Below, one piece after another: positions 53,407 to 63,769 of a stretch of DNA of 64,000 bases. Origin of the DNA: Flaveria trinervia (Eukaryota; Streptophyta; Magnoliopsida; Asterales; Asteraceae); contig CM046453.1 in the NCBI GenBank assembly GCA_025506515.1, forward strand, positions 43,864,979 to 43,928,978, read 5' to 3'. A program made the translations under genes and the position numbers. The notes under the pieces are model-generated. The model did not search any database. It was not told where the DNA came from and was given only the letters and a program-made list of their open reading frames with translations. Every line of letters begins with the position of its first letter. The first letter of the stretch is position 1.

Positions 53407-54868
53407 ATTCAAAATCTTGATACACTTAAAGAAGAAATACATGTCAGCCTCTCCAAGCTTATTGTTCATCTCCCAAAAGTGTCTTGTGTAGATGTAGTGG
53501 ATATAGGATTTATCAAGCAATCTTACCTCATATCCACTAAATAACCTGATTTCAGCTCCCTCTTTTCCTCACCTCTTCCTTTCTATAACCAACTCATATG
53601 TTTTCTCATCATAAAACATATTTGAGATTGGTTTAGTTATGTGAGTTCGAGCTACCATCTTTCTTTGTTATGATTTAGTTGACTTTACATTCAGTTCAAG
53701 AAATACTAACTCCTCACCCCTTTCACTTTCCTTTTCTTCTCAAGAGGATTCTAAAATGATTTTTCGTTTTTGATACAAATGGCTTTCAGAGATTTGAAGT
53801 CAATTCTTTTGAACATCCTCAAAATGTCTTCAAATTCATGTCCTTAGCACATAGCGTTGTGGTTGATCAATTCCAACTTAGTTAGTTCTTTTAAGTCAAA
53901 ATCTATAGGGAGATCACCAGAGCAGTACACTCTTTGAAAAATTGAACAAGCCCTGAGATCCTCCTTTTCACCATGAACATGTTCAAGTCACTATCAAACT
54001 TCCATGCAATGATTTTAACATCTAGATTGCCATATAGAGTAGACCCACCCTAAATCATCTCTGAGCTGGAAAGCCCTTCTTGTAGCTTTAGTTGGGAGGC
54101 CTCAATAAACCACTAAAGATTCTTGTGAAGAATGGGTACCAATACATCGTGATCCTTTGGAGTGAGCTAGATGCCTTGGGCTGACACCCTTGTTCTTGGA
54201 TTTCAGCTAACAATCTCCTTTTCCAATTTCTTCAATATTTCTTTCTTCTCATTGATTAATCTGAGGATTGCAACCCGTAGGGAATTTGTATTCACATTCC
54301 TAAGTTTTCGTTTGGTGTAGCCTTGCTCAAATATTTTATGCTTTATTTCCCTGTCAGTCATACTATAGGGATCCAGATACTAGGATTATGGAGCTCCAGC
54401 CTTATGAGATTTGATTGGGGTAAATGAAATAGGTGACTTGAGTTTTTGTGCCTTCTGATACTCAGTCACTAATGAAGGGTAAAGAAGTTTGTTCAGCTTA
54501 TCTTCTACTTCAACCATGGCTTCATCTATCATGCCAAACACTTCATCTGCAATCATAACCGTGTTAATCTAGAACATTGCTTCAATCATCAAATCATTGG
54601 TTTGTGCCTTTTCAATCATTTCTTCCATTGAAGATTCAACCTTCACTGGGTTGTCCTTTATTACTAGTTCATCAACCAAGTAGCCTCCCTCAAGATCTCC
54701 ATCTTCCAAGTCTACAAACTCAACTTTTTTCTTTAACTGTTCGTCGACCTTTTCATGTTCATCAAGGAATTCAACTATTCCAGCTAGGCTACGAGGATTA
54801 TCTTTTTATTTCTTTTTGACTATTTCATCTTCCTTTATAGGAATTTTCCTTTTTTCTTTTTAGAGAGA
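53407..54868 (-). pseudogene. Unidentified retroelement ORF remnant, right (N-terminal side) part
   Basis: Minus-strand coding traces continue from 35464-35866: around 53660-53407 (VARTHITKPISNMFYDEKTY; HYIYTRHFWEMNNKLGEADM; YFFFKCIKI) and 53860-53770 (a KSLKAICIKNEKS block). Further right, 54640-54860 is Lys/Glu-rich on minus. It has many stops. The type of sequence (aromatic-rich N-terminal part, charged tail) is compatible with an ORF3-type gene of a retroelement, but I cannot name it. The left end is the Gypsy-A target duplication ATTCA. Confidence 0.5.
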
Positions 54869-55343
54869 TGTTTTCTATAACTCCAGAATAATCACACTTG
54901 AATCAAATCATGAATATTATAGATAAAAATATGATAATCACAATTAAAACCCCTTTGATCTTCAATTAGATTGCAAAATATGTTTACAAGTAATCTCTCA
55001 ATCTATTGGTCATTCAACCATCCCCTAAAACCTAATGACAATTAACCTATTTATAGTCTAGACTAATATTCACTAATTGCACTTAACCCCCTAGACTTAG
55101 GCTAATTAATACAAAATTACATATTAAGCATAAAAATGACTAAAAACAAGATAAAATAATTTTGTTAACACAAAATATATTTATTACAATATAACTCCTA
55201 GTCATCTAAATCTTCAACGTCTTGTCTCGGTTCTTCATCTTGAGCATGTCGGGTTTGACTTTTGTTGACTTTGACCATGACTTTGACTGTGACATTGACT
55301 TTGACTGTGCTGATAATATAGACTATCTTGTACAACCCCAACA
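54869..55343 (-). repeat. LTR of another minus-strand copia element (Copia-5)
   Basis: On minus the LTR starts TGTTGGGGTTGTACAAGATAG at 55343, directly after a PPT-like AAGGGGGCATAT (55355-55344), so it is a 3' LTR. Its far end is placed at 54869 by the TG/CA rule (minus ...GAAAACA), which is uncertain. The U3 side contains six TTGACY cores at 55255-55306. The partner 5' LTR is not in the window. Confidence 0.6.
55255..55306 (+). promoter_or_regulatory. Cluster of six W-box cores (TTGACC/T) in the Copia-5 LTR
   Basis: TTGACT/C occurs at 55255-55260, 55265-55270, 55271-55276, 55283-55288, 55295-55300 and 55301-55306. TTGAC(C/T) is the binding core of plant WRKY transcription factors. The cluster lies 37-88 bases inside the U3 edge of the LTR. 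Because it is also a simple GTCAAA-like repeat, chance repeat expansion cannot be excluded. Confidence 0.6.
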
Positions 55344-55500
55344 ATATGCCCCCTTAGTATATCATTATCATGTCTTCAAATGAAATCAGCATCGAGAAGT
55401 CAATAGTAGAAAGATCTTCAATTTGAATCTTTCTGAAACTCATGAAAAAAAAAATTCATCTCATAAGCTCCCCTATTTATATGCCCCCCTTTTTGAGTGC
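55344..55500 (-). other. Multiple polypurine tracts ahead of the Copia-5 LTR
   Basis: On the minus strand three PPT-like tracts occur: AAGGGGGCATAT next to the LTR (55355-55344), AAATAGGGGAGCTT near 55478-55466, and AAAAAGGGGGGCATAT near 55495-55480. Two share GGGGGCATAT. Several PPT copies upstream of the 3' LTR are a described feature of Sireviruses, so Copia-5 may belong there. Confidence 0.6.
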
Positions 55501-57092
55501 ATCCTTTGTAAAGATATTGGAACATCTTTCCCAAATCTCTAATCTTGAGTGCTTTAGAAGATGTAAAAGGAGGATTCCTAGTCGGTATCTTCTGCAAACT
55601 TGAGGAAAAGGTTCTCTAATCAGGTACACTGCTCAACTGATGATCTGCCATCACTTAAACCAAAAATCTAAAACACATTCTCAAACACAATCTCGACATT
55701 TCTAATTATATCATTTCATATTAAGAAAATAAACCCGTGTTTATCTGTGTGTGAAAAACAAGCGAACCCGTGTTCATTTGTGCGTAATTTCTGTGAAATT
55801 CATGAAAAATGATAAAATTGTAACAACATAATATGGAAGTCCTAAAAGAATTTTGAAATGAAAATTTATTATAATTTTTTTAATTTTATATATCAATTTT
55901 TTTATTTGTTTTTATCGAGAACTGAATCGATCATGAGATCACATCCTCAAGATATACTTTAGCACAAAGATGAATTTAAACATCAACAAGCAATGAGATC
56001 ACACTTATAACTGAATCTAATCACAATCTTTGAATGATTTTGAAATTCTAAAACAGTTCAATAACGATTGCAGATATATTTGTCCACTTAAACCTATGCC
56101 CTATCTTTTTCAACAAGCAGAAGATGATTCGTTAAGGTTCGATTAAATGCTTTAGAATGCTAGGACCCCACAATCATTTGGCAAAAACCCTCACCCAACC
56201 TTAGGATTTCTTGAAGTTAGTAACGATCTTTATAGAGCAAGGCTTGTGCATTAGTGTGCAAGTGATTATCGACAGAATATTACATTTTGTGATGAATTCA
56301 TCGTTAGATGTTTTGACATAACTTAGACCAAAATGGTCAGAGCTCCATGTCTATACTCACATATAACAAAGGAGATGACCATTTAATCATATGCCTATGA
56401 GAGCTCCAGGTTAGTACTATGGTACATCAAAGGAGATCATCACTCCAGGTCAGTACTTCCGTAGAGCAGAGGAGATTAGCACAAACACAAGATACTTAAA
56501 TACACCAAACATGACTCAAAGATATGGCTTATATGATTTGTATCATGGTGGGTGAAAGATCAATTCTCAATCCAATTTTTTGTCGGGACTCAGTTTTTTT
56601 GCAGGACAAAATGATTGCGTAAATCCAGACATCCTTAAGCATGATGTTTTAATTTAAATTGTTATGATGCTCTCTACTTTATTCTTGAGGCTGAGTCTGC
56701 CAAGCATATCATTAATGAATCTGTTTGTTTTTATATTATTTGCACTTAAAAATAACATGTGAATTAGATAACAACATCAGTTACTATCATTTCTTATTTT
56801 AAAAAATGCAAGTCATGCAAAAACAAACATTTCAAGAAGATATATAATCATTTCTCAATCATCTCAAATCAAGTTCCCAGTTCTCTTATCATTTTTATTT
56901 AGTTATACTCTCCCCATAAATTTTTATTTCTTTTATTTTATTCTTATTTTTTTAATTTCTATAAAACTGTACAAAAATAAAAATTTATCAAAGAAGGTCT
57001 TCCAAACTACACTGATTATCAAGATAAGAAATGAATTATGAAGAAATGTGCTGTGATTGTAAAGTGAGAACTGTGATTGTGTAGATAAAAAT
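55501..57092 (-). other. Long non-coding stretch, probably the 3' internal region of Copia-5
   Basis: About 1.6 kb of AT-rich DNA with no supported coding frame. Short repeated phrases occur (AGAGCTCCA with CAAAGGAGAT near 56340-56475; CAGGTTAGTAC/CAGGTCAGTAC near 56408 and 56440). It is cut on the right by the Gypsy-B LTR at 57093. Copia-5 coding sequence is not in the window. Confidence 0.45.
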
Positions 57093-57744
57093 TGTAACAC
57101 CTAGTAATTTTATTAAAAAAAAGAAGGATAAGAAATGAGGAATGAAAGAAGGAAATGCAATTAAACCCAAGATGAGGGGTTAAAAGTGTCAAAAGGACAA
57201 AATCTTTCAAAAGTTGGTGTAAAGGTGTGCATGGCCGCCCACCCTCCCTTCACATCACTTTTCATTCGGTTAAAGAAAGAGAGAGAGAGAGCAGAAACTC
57301 TCGGTTGAAGAAGAAGAAGAAGAAGAAGGTCGAATTTAGGGTAAGAATTCATGGTTTTTAAGTGTTTATGACGGGTTTTTTCTCAGTTATATGCTTATGT
57401 GTTCGGGTGTGTGTGTTTGGTGGGGTTTTTAGGTGTTTGAACTCATTTGCAAAATGGTTAGAAGGAAGTTACACCCAAGTTGCACCAGGTGAGTTTCTAG
57501 ACCCCGGTTTCTACTTGTTTTAAACTCTTTAGGGCTGAAAATGTATTTAAACGATTTTTACAATGTTTATGTAGTATACCCGTATGTGTATTTGTATGTG
57601 TTTACGGGTGGGGTTTGATTTTGGGCTATATTGTGTATGATGATGTTATGGTTGTGTTTCTAAAGAGTAGGATGTATGATTTAAGCTTAGAACACCATAG
57701 ATGATGATTGGGAACTGAGTTATAATGTTAAGTGTGTTATAGTC

Positions 57745-58055
57745 TGCCCATGCGCCTAAATAGTGGCCCATGTGCCCAACCGAAATAACGGCCTAAGTGT
57801 TCCCATGCGCCCAAAACTCATGCGCCCAAATAGTACCCATGTGCCTAGAATCAGCCTGGAATGGACTAAATGTCCAGACGCCCAGGAATTCCCATGCGCC
57901 TGGGCACTCATGCACTGCAGAGTGCCCATGCGCTTGCATAGTGCCCATGCGCCTGCATAGTGCCCATGCGCCTGAAAGTTGCCCATGCGCGTAAGTGTTC
58001 CCCATGCGCCTGCATAGTGTCCATGCGCCTACATAGTGCTCATGCACCTAAGGAC
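57745..58055 (+). repeat. CATGCGCC minisatellite, Gypsy-B LTR
   Basis: Units such as TGCCCATGCGCCTGCATAG repeat with high regularity at 57915-58040, and looser units precede them. Same unit family as in the other gypsy LTRs. Confidence 0.87.
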
Positions 58056-58424
58056 TTAGAATATTTTAAGATTTTTGGGGGAAAAGTGTAATTTAGGCTT
58101 TGACTTGGGAGGTTCCCGGGGGTTATGTAAGTTGACTTTTTGAAGTCATAACTGTTACTATGGTGATGTATGATATGATGTAAGATAGGTGATTAGGCAT
58201 GATGATGTGTGATTGATGATGTTTGATGATTATGTATGATTGTATGATATGTTCCTTATGCTGACGTATGTTTATCTTTCTTATGGCTTTACGTGTCGTG
58301 TTAATAAATGGATGAATGAAGTATTATGTAACGTAAAGTGAAAGAAAATGAAAGAGGAACATGAAGTAAGAATGAATGCATTATTGAATGATGAATGAGT
58401 GAAGGAAAGGATTGCAAGCACATA

Positions 58425-58705
58425 TATGAGGTGATCAACCCTGTTGTTGCAAGAGACTCGAATACGGTGCAATTGTTAAGATTGCCTATAAGGTGAGCAA
58501 CCCTGTGGTTGCAACAGACTCGGATGGCGTGCTATCGTGAAGTTGCCATGAGGTGAGCAACCATGTTGTTGCAACATACTCGGATAGCATAATATCATTG
58601 AGATTGGCAATGAGGTGAGCAACCCTATTGTTGCAAGAGACTCGGATAGCGTGCCATCGTTGGGATTGTTAATGAGGTGAGCGACCCTATTGTCGCAACA
58701 GACTT
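58425..58705 (+). repeat. GAGGTGAGCAACCCT tandem repeat, Gypsy-B LTR
   Basis: Five units of about 60 bases, each with GAGGTGAGCAACCCTGTTGT, GTTGCAACAGACTCGGATAG and a following (A/T)GCGTGCTATCG-like part. It occupies the position of the ATGAGTCGGGG array of Gypsy-A. The phrase GAGGTGAGCGACTCTGTGTC before the Gypsy-A array is its single-copy counterpart, so this is a different segment amplified at the same place. Confidence 0.85.
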
Positions 58706-59202
58706 GGGAGAACGAAAGTATAAAATGAACGAAGTTAACGAATGTAATGGATGATAATACTTATATTACCTGTATGTACGTATGATGTATGATCATGAAC
58801 GAATGTAAAGTATAGTATGGTTGTGAAAGAAAGTAAGGAACGGTTTTCACGATTGAAATGTATGTTTTATTATAAAACTAGAACTCACAAAGCAACGCTG
58901 ACTTTTATACATTTTCAGTTGGCAGGTAAACATTGTTGAGGATGGCACGAGGGTGAAGATACTCAGTAGGAGAAAGATTGGCATCCATTCATACTTGTTA
59001 TCGCTGTTGTTTTGTAATGAAATTAAACAATTCTTTTGTATTCGGTTAAACTTTAATGTATTGCTCAGCAACAGTGTTTTTAATGAAATGAATGGCTTTT
59101 GTTAAAATAATTCCGCTACTTAACTCGTTAATATATAATGTCTAATGTATTTAATGCTGTGAATGACCAACTATGAGGTCTTCGGGAACGGGGTCTAACA
59201 AG

Positions 59203-59216
59203 TTGGTATCAAAGCC
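59203..59216 (+). other. Primer-binding site of Gypsy-B
   Basis: TTGGTATCAAAGCC lies two bases after the LTR end; it differs from the initiator Met-tRNA consensus TGGTATCAGAGCC by one base. Confidence 0.85.
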
Positions 59217-59554
59217 AAAGTTTAAATGAAATGGGTAAAATTTTCAAAATAAACCTTAACTTAAACTGTGAATGGGATAGAAAGGGGAATGGGATGCCAA
59301 TCTGAGTAGCTGCGTGCCATCAGGTATTTTCATAAAGTTAACTGATTTTATGTGCGCATGGTATGTGGTTATGTGTTGTATGTAGGTTTAAATACTGATG
59401 TAGTCAGAACAAGTAATGCTTGGGGTAGGAATAGTAAAGTAAGTGGCTAATCACAACTGGCCACTGTAATTAGGGACTTAGTATACTTGACATAAACTGA
59501 GCTTTTCCCTTGAATGACCATGTTGGTGTTTGAATCTTATAGTGCGCTTAGAGC

Positions 59555-60552
59555 ATGGCCGGTGGTAGATCTTCAAAGGCCTCTCATGGTGGAGGTCACA
59601 GTGGTGCCCCGCGACCCAAGAGAGGGAGACCTAGAGTTGAGAAGGTGGTTCCTGATGAACGTGAGACCCCTCATCCAGAGGGTGGCGACGAGAGCGCCAA
59701 TGTGTGAGCCTCAATAAAGGAGGCTGTGGTGGAAGAAGTCCACTAGGTTATGCAGACAATCCTACCGTCTGTGGTGACCGATGTGATTAAGGCGATACGA
59801 GAATGGAACGAAAGGAGAAAAACAGTCCGTGGGCGGACGGGAGAAACCAGAGCCAGAAACGGTTCTCTCTGATGATGAAGAGGAGGAAGAAGAAGAGCCT
59901 GCACCGGAGGCGACACGAGGCTGTAACTATGGGACGTTTATGAGATGCAAGCCCCCTACTTTCGATGGAAACAGCACTGCTGCTGCTACTCATCGCTGGG
60001 TGAGGGAAATGGAGGCAGTTCTTGATATCAGTGAGTGCCGTGAAGACCAAAAGGTGAAGTTCGCTACCCACTCTTTTGTGGACTCGGCTTTGTGCTGGTA
60101 GGACAACATTGTTGAAGCTGAGGGTAGCAGGGCCATTGGTAGAATGAGATGGCCTGAACTGAAGAAGCTAGTGGTTGAGGAAATGTCCTCACAGAGATGG
60201 ATAAGGTAGAAAGAGAGTTCCTGCAGCTGGAGGTGGGAACGATGACAGACTAGCAGTACACCACAAAATTTAATGAAATGGCACGTCTGTTGCCGGATCA
60301 AGTGACACCTCTGTCAAGAAAGATCAAGAGATACATCCAGGGGCTGCTGGCAGATATCCATAGGCATATAATCGCCGCCCGACCGAACACTTTCAGGTTG
60401 GCGGTTTATTTGGCTGGTAGATTATATGATGAGCGAGAGGTGGTGGTGGCTGAGGTGAGCAAGAAGGGTGGTGGTGACCGGAACTAGAATGGGAAATGGT
60501 TTGGACGTGGTGGAGCCGCTCCAAACAATAAGGTGGCGAAGGTGGGTGACCG
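59555..60552 (+). pseudogene. gag: gag of Gypsy-B, capsid region
   Basis: ATG 59555 (MAGGRSSKASHGG), homologous to Gypsy-A 48664; a TGA about 50 codons on interrupts it. 59829-60101 encodes an acidic run and the Gag core (CKPPTFDGNSTAAATHRWV, SFVDSALCW) to a TAG. A frameshift lies near 60180-60190 and stops at 60249 and 60486. The region 60278-60487 holds RYIQGLLADIHRHI. It assembles the particle core in an intact element. Confidence 0.87.
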
Positions 60553-61218
60553 ATGTGTGGTCACGTCTGGTCTTGGTTGAAGAAGTGTCGTAAGTGCGGG
60601 AAGGAGCATTCGGGAGAATGCAAATGGGGATCAAATAGCTGCTTCAAGTGTGGGAAGCCTGGTCATATTGCTAGAGATTGTGGGGTTGCAAGGTGTTACA
60701 ACTGTTGGGAGAATGGTCATCTGAGCAAAGATTGTAAGAGGCCAAGGGCTGAAGATTCGGGAGCAAAGAAGGCTGGAGGAGAAGGGCAGAATGCAAGCGC
60801 CCGAGCTTTCACGATGATTGGGGAGGAGGCTAGGACAGACTCCGACATGGTGTCAGGTATGTTTCTAGTAAACCAAACTCTTGCATCCGTGTTGTTTGAT
60901 TCTGGTGCTAGTAGGAGTTTCATTTCTGCTGCCTTTTATGCTAAGTTTCCCATTAAGGGTAGATGTATCGATGAGCCCTTCGAGGTAGAAACTGCCATAG
61001 GTAAGCTTACAAGGATTTTTGAGGTGATAGAAGGTTGTGACATAGAACTAGACGGTCATAAGTTTCCTATTAGACCATTCGTGATGACCTTAGGCGGTTT
61101 CGATGTAGTCCTAGGAATGGATTGGTTGGCGGACTACGAAGCGAATATTGTGTGTCGCAAGAAGATGATCCGATTGACAGCGCCTGACAGGATTAAGGTA
61201 ACGGTTTATGGTAATTGA
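60553..61218 (+). CDS. pol: gag zinc knuckles plus protease of Gypsy-B (open fragment)
   Basis: An uninterrupted frame of 221 codons. Three Cys/His knuckles come first: CRKCGKEHSGEC (60586-60621), CFKCGKPGHIARDC (60640-60681) and CYNCWENGHLSKDC (60694-60735). A linker is followed by a retropepsin-like protease with active site VLFDSGASRSFIS (60889-60927), a flap region, and the FDVVLGMDWLADYE block (61102-61143) typical of chromovirus proteases. All catalytic residues look intact. The start ATG at 60553 is internal to Gag and probably not a natural start; the fragment is preserved coding, not a separate gene. Confidence 0.85.
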   Translation: MCGHVWSWLKKCRKCGKEHSGECKWGSNSCFKCGKPGHIARDCGVARCYNCWENGHLSKDCKRPRAEDSGAKKAGGEGQNASARAFTMIGEEARTDSDMVSGMFLVNQTLASVLFDSGASRSFISAAFYAKFPIKGRCIDEPFEVETAIGKLTRIFEVIEGCDIELDGHKFPIRPFVMTLGGFDVVLGMDWLADYEANIVCRKKMIRLTAPDRIKVTVYGN

Positions 61219-62079
61219 GTCACGACGATCCCGAAAGTGATTTTGGTGGTGGTGGCGGGAAAGTGCATGAGGCGTGGATGTAGTGCATACTTGGCCTACG
61301 TAAAGGATGTGGACGCGCCAACACCACAACTATGTGATGTACAAGTTGTGTGTGACTTTCCGGATGTGTTTCTAGAAGATTTACCAAGTGTGACTTTCCA
61401 GAAGATGTACCAGTTCTAGATTGACTTGATACCAGGTGCCTAACCCGTTGCAAGGGCACCGTATCGGTTAGCTCCGACGGAAGTGAAAGAGTTGATGGAG
61501 CAGTTGCAAGAGCTACTTGATAAGGGGTTGATTAGACCGAGTATCTCTCCTTGGGGTGCTCCGTTCGTATTTATGAAGAAGAAAGACGGTAGTATGAGGA
61601 TGTGCATCGACTACCGTGAGCTGAATAAGTTGACTGCGAAGAACCAATACCCCTTACCGAGAATAGATGATTTATTTGATCTGCTTCAGGGTGCCAGTTA
61701 GTTTTCAAGGATAGACCTTTGATCTGGCTACCATCAGTTGAAAGTAAAGGAGCAGGATATTCCTAAGACAGCTTTTCGCACGCGATATGGTCACTATTAG
61801 TTTCTCGTCATGTCTTTTGGTTTGACCAATGCGCCAGCTGCTTTTGTGGATCTGATGAACCGTGTGTGTCGGCCGATGTTGGATAAATCAGTGATTGTGT
61901 TTATTGATGATATCCTGATTGATCCGAAGAGCGAGAATGAACATGCCGGTCACATTCGGGAGGTGTTGGAGACGTTAAGGAGGGAGAAGTTGTATGCTAA
62001 ATTCTCTATGTGCGCGTTCTAGTTGCACGAGGTTCAATTCTGGGGTCATGTGGTGAATCCTGATGGGATTATGGTGGAC
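61219..62079 (+). pseudogene. pol: Reverse transcriptase of Gypsy-B, first part
   Basis: RVT_1-type domain: DVFLEDLPS (about 61363-61388), then LLDKGLIRPSISPWGAPFVF (61514-61573), KKKDGSMRMCIDYRELNKLT (61576-61635), QYPLPRIDDLF (61648-61680), FGLTNAPAAFVDLMN (61816-61860), and the active box FIDDIL (61900-61917), where the usual YxDD reads F-I-D-D. Stops at 61417, 61441, 61699, 61720, 61798 and 62020 interrupt it. It stops at the target duplication CCGAC of the solo LTR. Confidence 0.9.
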
Positions 62080-62084
62080 CCGAC
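62080..62084 (+). other. Target-site duplication (left) of the solo copia LTR
   Basis: CCGAC, repeated exactly at 62990-62994. Confidence 0.95.
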
Positions 62085-62989
62085 TGTTGGATTCTTTATG
62101 CCCAAGACACATAGAACATTGATGTGGTTAGTACGTTACGATCCAAGTCGGGTCATACCCTATAACAAGCTTTGCAAATACCAATATAAATATTTATGTG
62201 ATGATATGATCATGCAATTAAATAATTACACCAATTTAGAAAATGGGTTTTCTAAATAAATTGCATATGAGATGGAACAACTTATTAGGATATTTTGTGC
62301 ATAATTATTATCTGTAATGTTATTTGTTTTGGTCAAATGACATCAAATAATAAGAGTGTGAGAGTTATACAATTAATAGGTTAATTACATAACTCATAAT
62401 TAACTTGTAATTGTTTTGTTTTATAAAAGTTTTGGGGGGAAACTCTTTTGGCTAAACATTTTCGGCCGCCCCTAAAGGGGTTCTTTGGTCTTTCAAGTGT
62501 CTTGAGAAGAGACACAATGAATGGCCCAACACTTCACCTCTCACTCTCTCTCACACATGCAAGAACAAAAGAACATATTCTCTCCTTTTCTTGAAGGTAT
62601 TCTCGGCTAGAAAGGGTTCCAGCAGCTTGTTCTTTGAGCTTTTGGTGTACAAATCCTAGCAAGAGTGGTCTTTGCTTGATGCTTGTGGGTATGGAAGCTT
62701 GAGGACACCTTTCCTTGGTGTTTTGGCTGTTCAACAACATCATTTTCTTCCTCCTACATCACGTTTTTCAACAGCTCTACAAAGGTGTTTGTATGTCTTA
62801 TTTTGGTTGTTATTTCTTGTTGATAGCTAGTCCATTCACATATAAATGATCCTTATGTTCTTGGGTTTGTTGTTGATATGATATGAGCCTTAATTTTCAG
62901 ATTACAAATGATAAAATTAAGGTTTTTATCCGCTGTGTTTTCATGTTTAAATGGTTAAACTACTTTGATATGGTCCAACAAACTCAACA
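62085..62989 (+). repeat. Solo Angela-like copia LTR inside Gypsy-B RT
   Basis: TGTTGGATTCTTTATGCCC to CCAACAAACTCAACA, 905 bp, flanked by a perfect CCGAC duplication. There is no PBS, PPT or internal sequence, so it arose by LTR-LTR recombination. It includes a GCCGCCCCTAAAGGGGTTC segment (62464-62482) related to one in the 3' LTR of Copia-3. Confidence 0.95.
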
Positions 62990-62994
62990 CCGAC

Positions 62995-63477
62995 AAAGGT
63001 GGAGGCGGTTATGCAATGGAAGTCACCAAAGACGCCATCCGAGATTCGTAGCCTCTTGGGTTTGGCGGGCTACTATAGAAGGTTTATCCAAGACTTCTCC
63101 TAGATTTCTTCTCCACTAACCAAGTTGACTCGGAAAGATGTAAAGTTTATATGGGATCAAGCTCAAGAGAAGGCGTTCGAGGAACTGAAGGCGAGGTTGA
63201 CTCAAGCTCTTATTTTTTCATTACCCGATGGAAGTGAAGATCTGGTGGTTTATTCTGATGCTTCCTATTCGGGGTTGGGGTGTGTGTTAATGCAGAGAGG
63301 AAAAGTTATAGCCTATGCATCTCGACAGTTGTAGGTTCATGAGGCCAATTATCCTACTCATGACATGGAGCTGGCAGTCGTGGTCTTTGCATTAAAGATT
63401 TGGAGGCACTATCTCTACGGGACGAAGTGCACCATATTCACAGATCACAAAAGCTTGAAGTACTTCTTGAAAGTAGT
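62995..63477 (+). pseudogene. pol: RT end and RNase H of Gypsy-B
   Basis: The coding resumes in the frame AVMQWKSPKTPSEIRSLLGL (about 63010-63066), then YYRRFIQDFS, a TAG at 63102-63104 and the RNase H region FEELKARLTQALIFSLPDG, YSDASYSGLGCVLMQ (63253-63297), a TAG at 63332, ANYPTHDMELAVVVFALKIW and the TDHKSLKYF block (63443-63470). Sequence then jumps to a copia LTR, removing the rest of RNase H. Confidence 0.88.
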
Positions 63478-63769
63478 GATCTGCCCAAGACACATATTAA
63501 ATTGATGTAGCTAGTGTGATATGATCAAAGTCAGGTCATACCCAATAACAAGCCAAAAAACACCAATAAATATTTGTCCGTCGATGTGATCATACGAATA
63601 AATATTAGCACCAATTTAGAAACCGAGTTTTCTAAAAACATTGCTTTTGTAAATGAACATGATTATATAGATAATGTGTTCATGAGAAATATTTGTTTCA
63701 TTATTTAAATTAGTTAAACAATGACAAATAATAGTGTGTTATTGTTATAAAATTAAAAGGGGTTAATAT
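63478..63769 (+). repeat. Truncated Angela-like copia LTR fragment
   Basis: TGATCTGCCCAAGACACAT starts like the LTR family but lacks the TTGGATTCTTTA stretch after TG. It then follows the first 290 or so bases of the LTR (AGGTCATACCCAATAACAAGC, AATTTAGAAAcC..TTTTCTAAA) and breaks off at AAAAGGGGTTAATAT, where gag begins. It is more diverged than the other copies. Confidence 0.7.

Larger units (their letters stand above)
57093..59200 (+). repeat. Gypsy-B 5' LTR (2108 bp)
   Basis: TGTAACACCTAG to GGGAACGGGGTCTAACA, then PBS. The first part is closer to the Gypsy-C LTR (shared AATTTTATTAAAAAAAAGAA-type start, TAAGAATTCATGG) than to Gypsy-A. It contains the CATGCGCC minisatellite (57745-58055) and its own repeat of about 60 bases (58425-58705). 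Confidence 0.9.
57093..63477 (+). mobile_element. Gypsy-B: Tekay-like Ty3/gypsy element, 3' part lost
   Basis: 5' LTR 57093-59200, PBS 59203, gag from 59555, three zinc knuckles, protease, RT, RNase H start. It is interrupted in RT by a solo copia LTR (62085-62989) and broken off in RNase H at about 63477 by copia sequence. It has the same layout and Gag as Gypsy-A but a clearly diverged LTR. Stops occur in gag and RT. Integrase and 3' LTR are outside the window or deleted. Confidence 0.9.

Noticed and set aside
53407..54868. Host gene fragment
   Set aside because: The minus-strand coding traces lack intron signals and end at a PPT-like tract next to an LTR, so a retroelement ORF is the simpler reading, though it is not identified.
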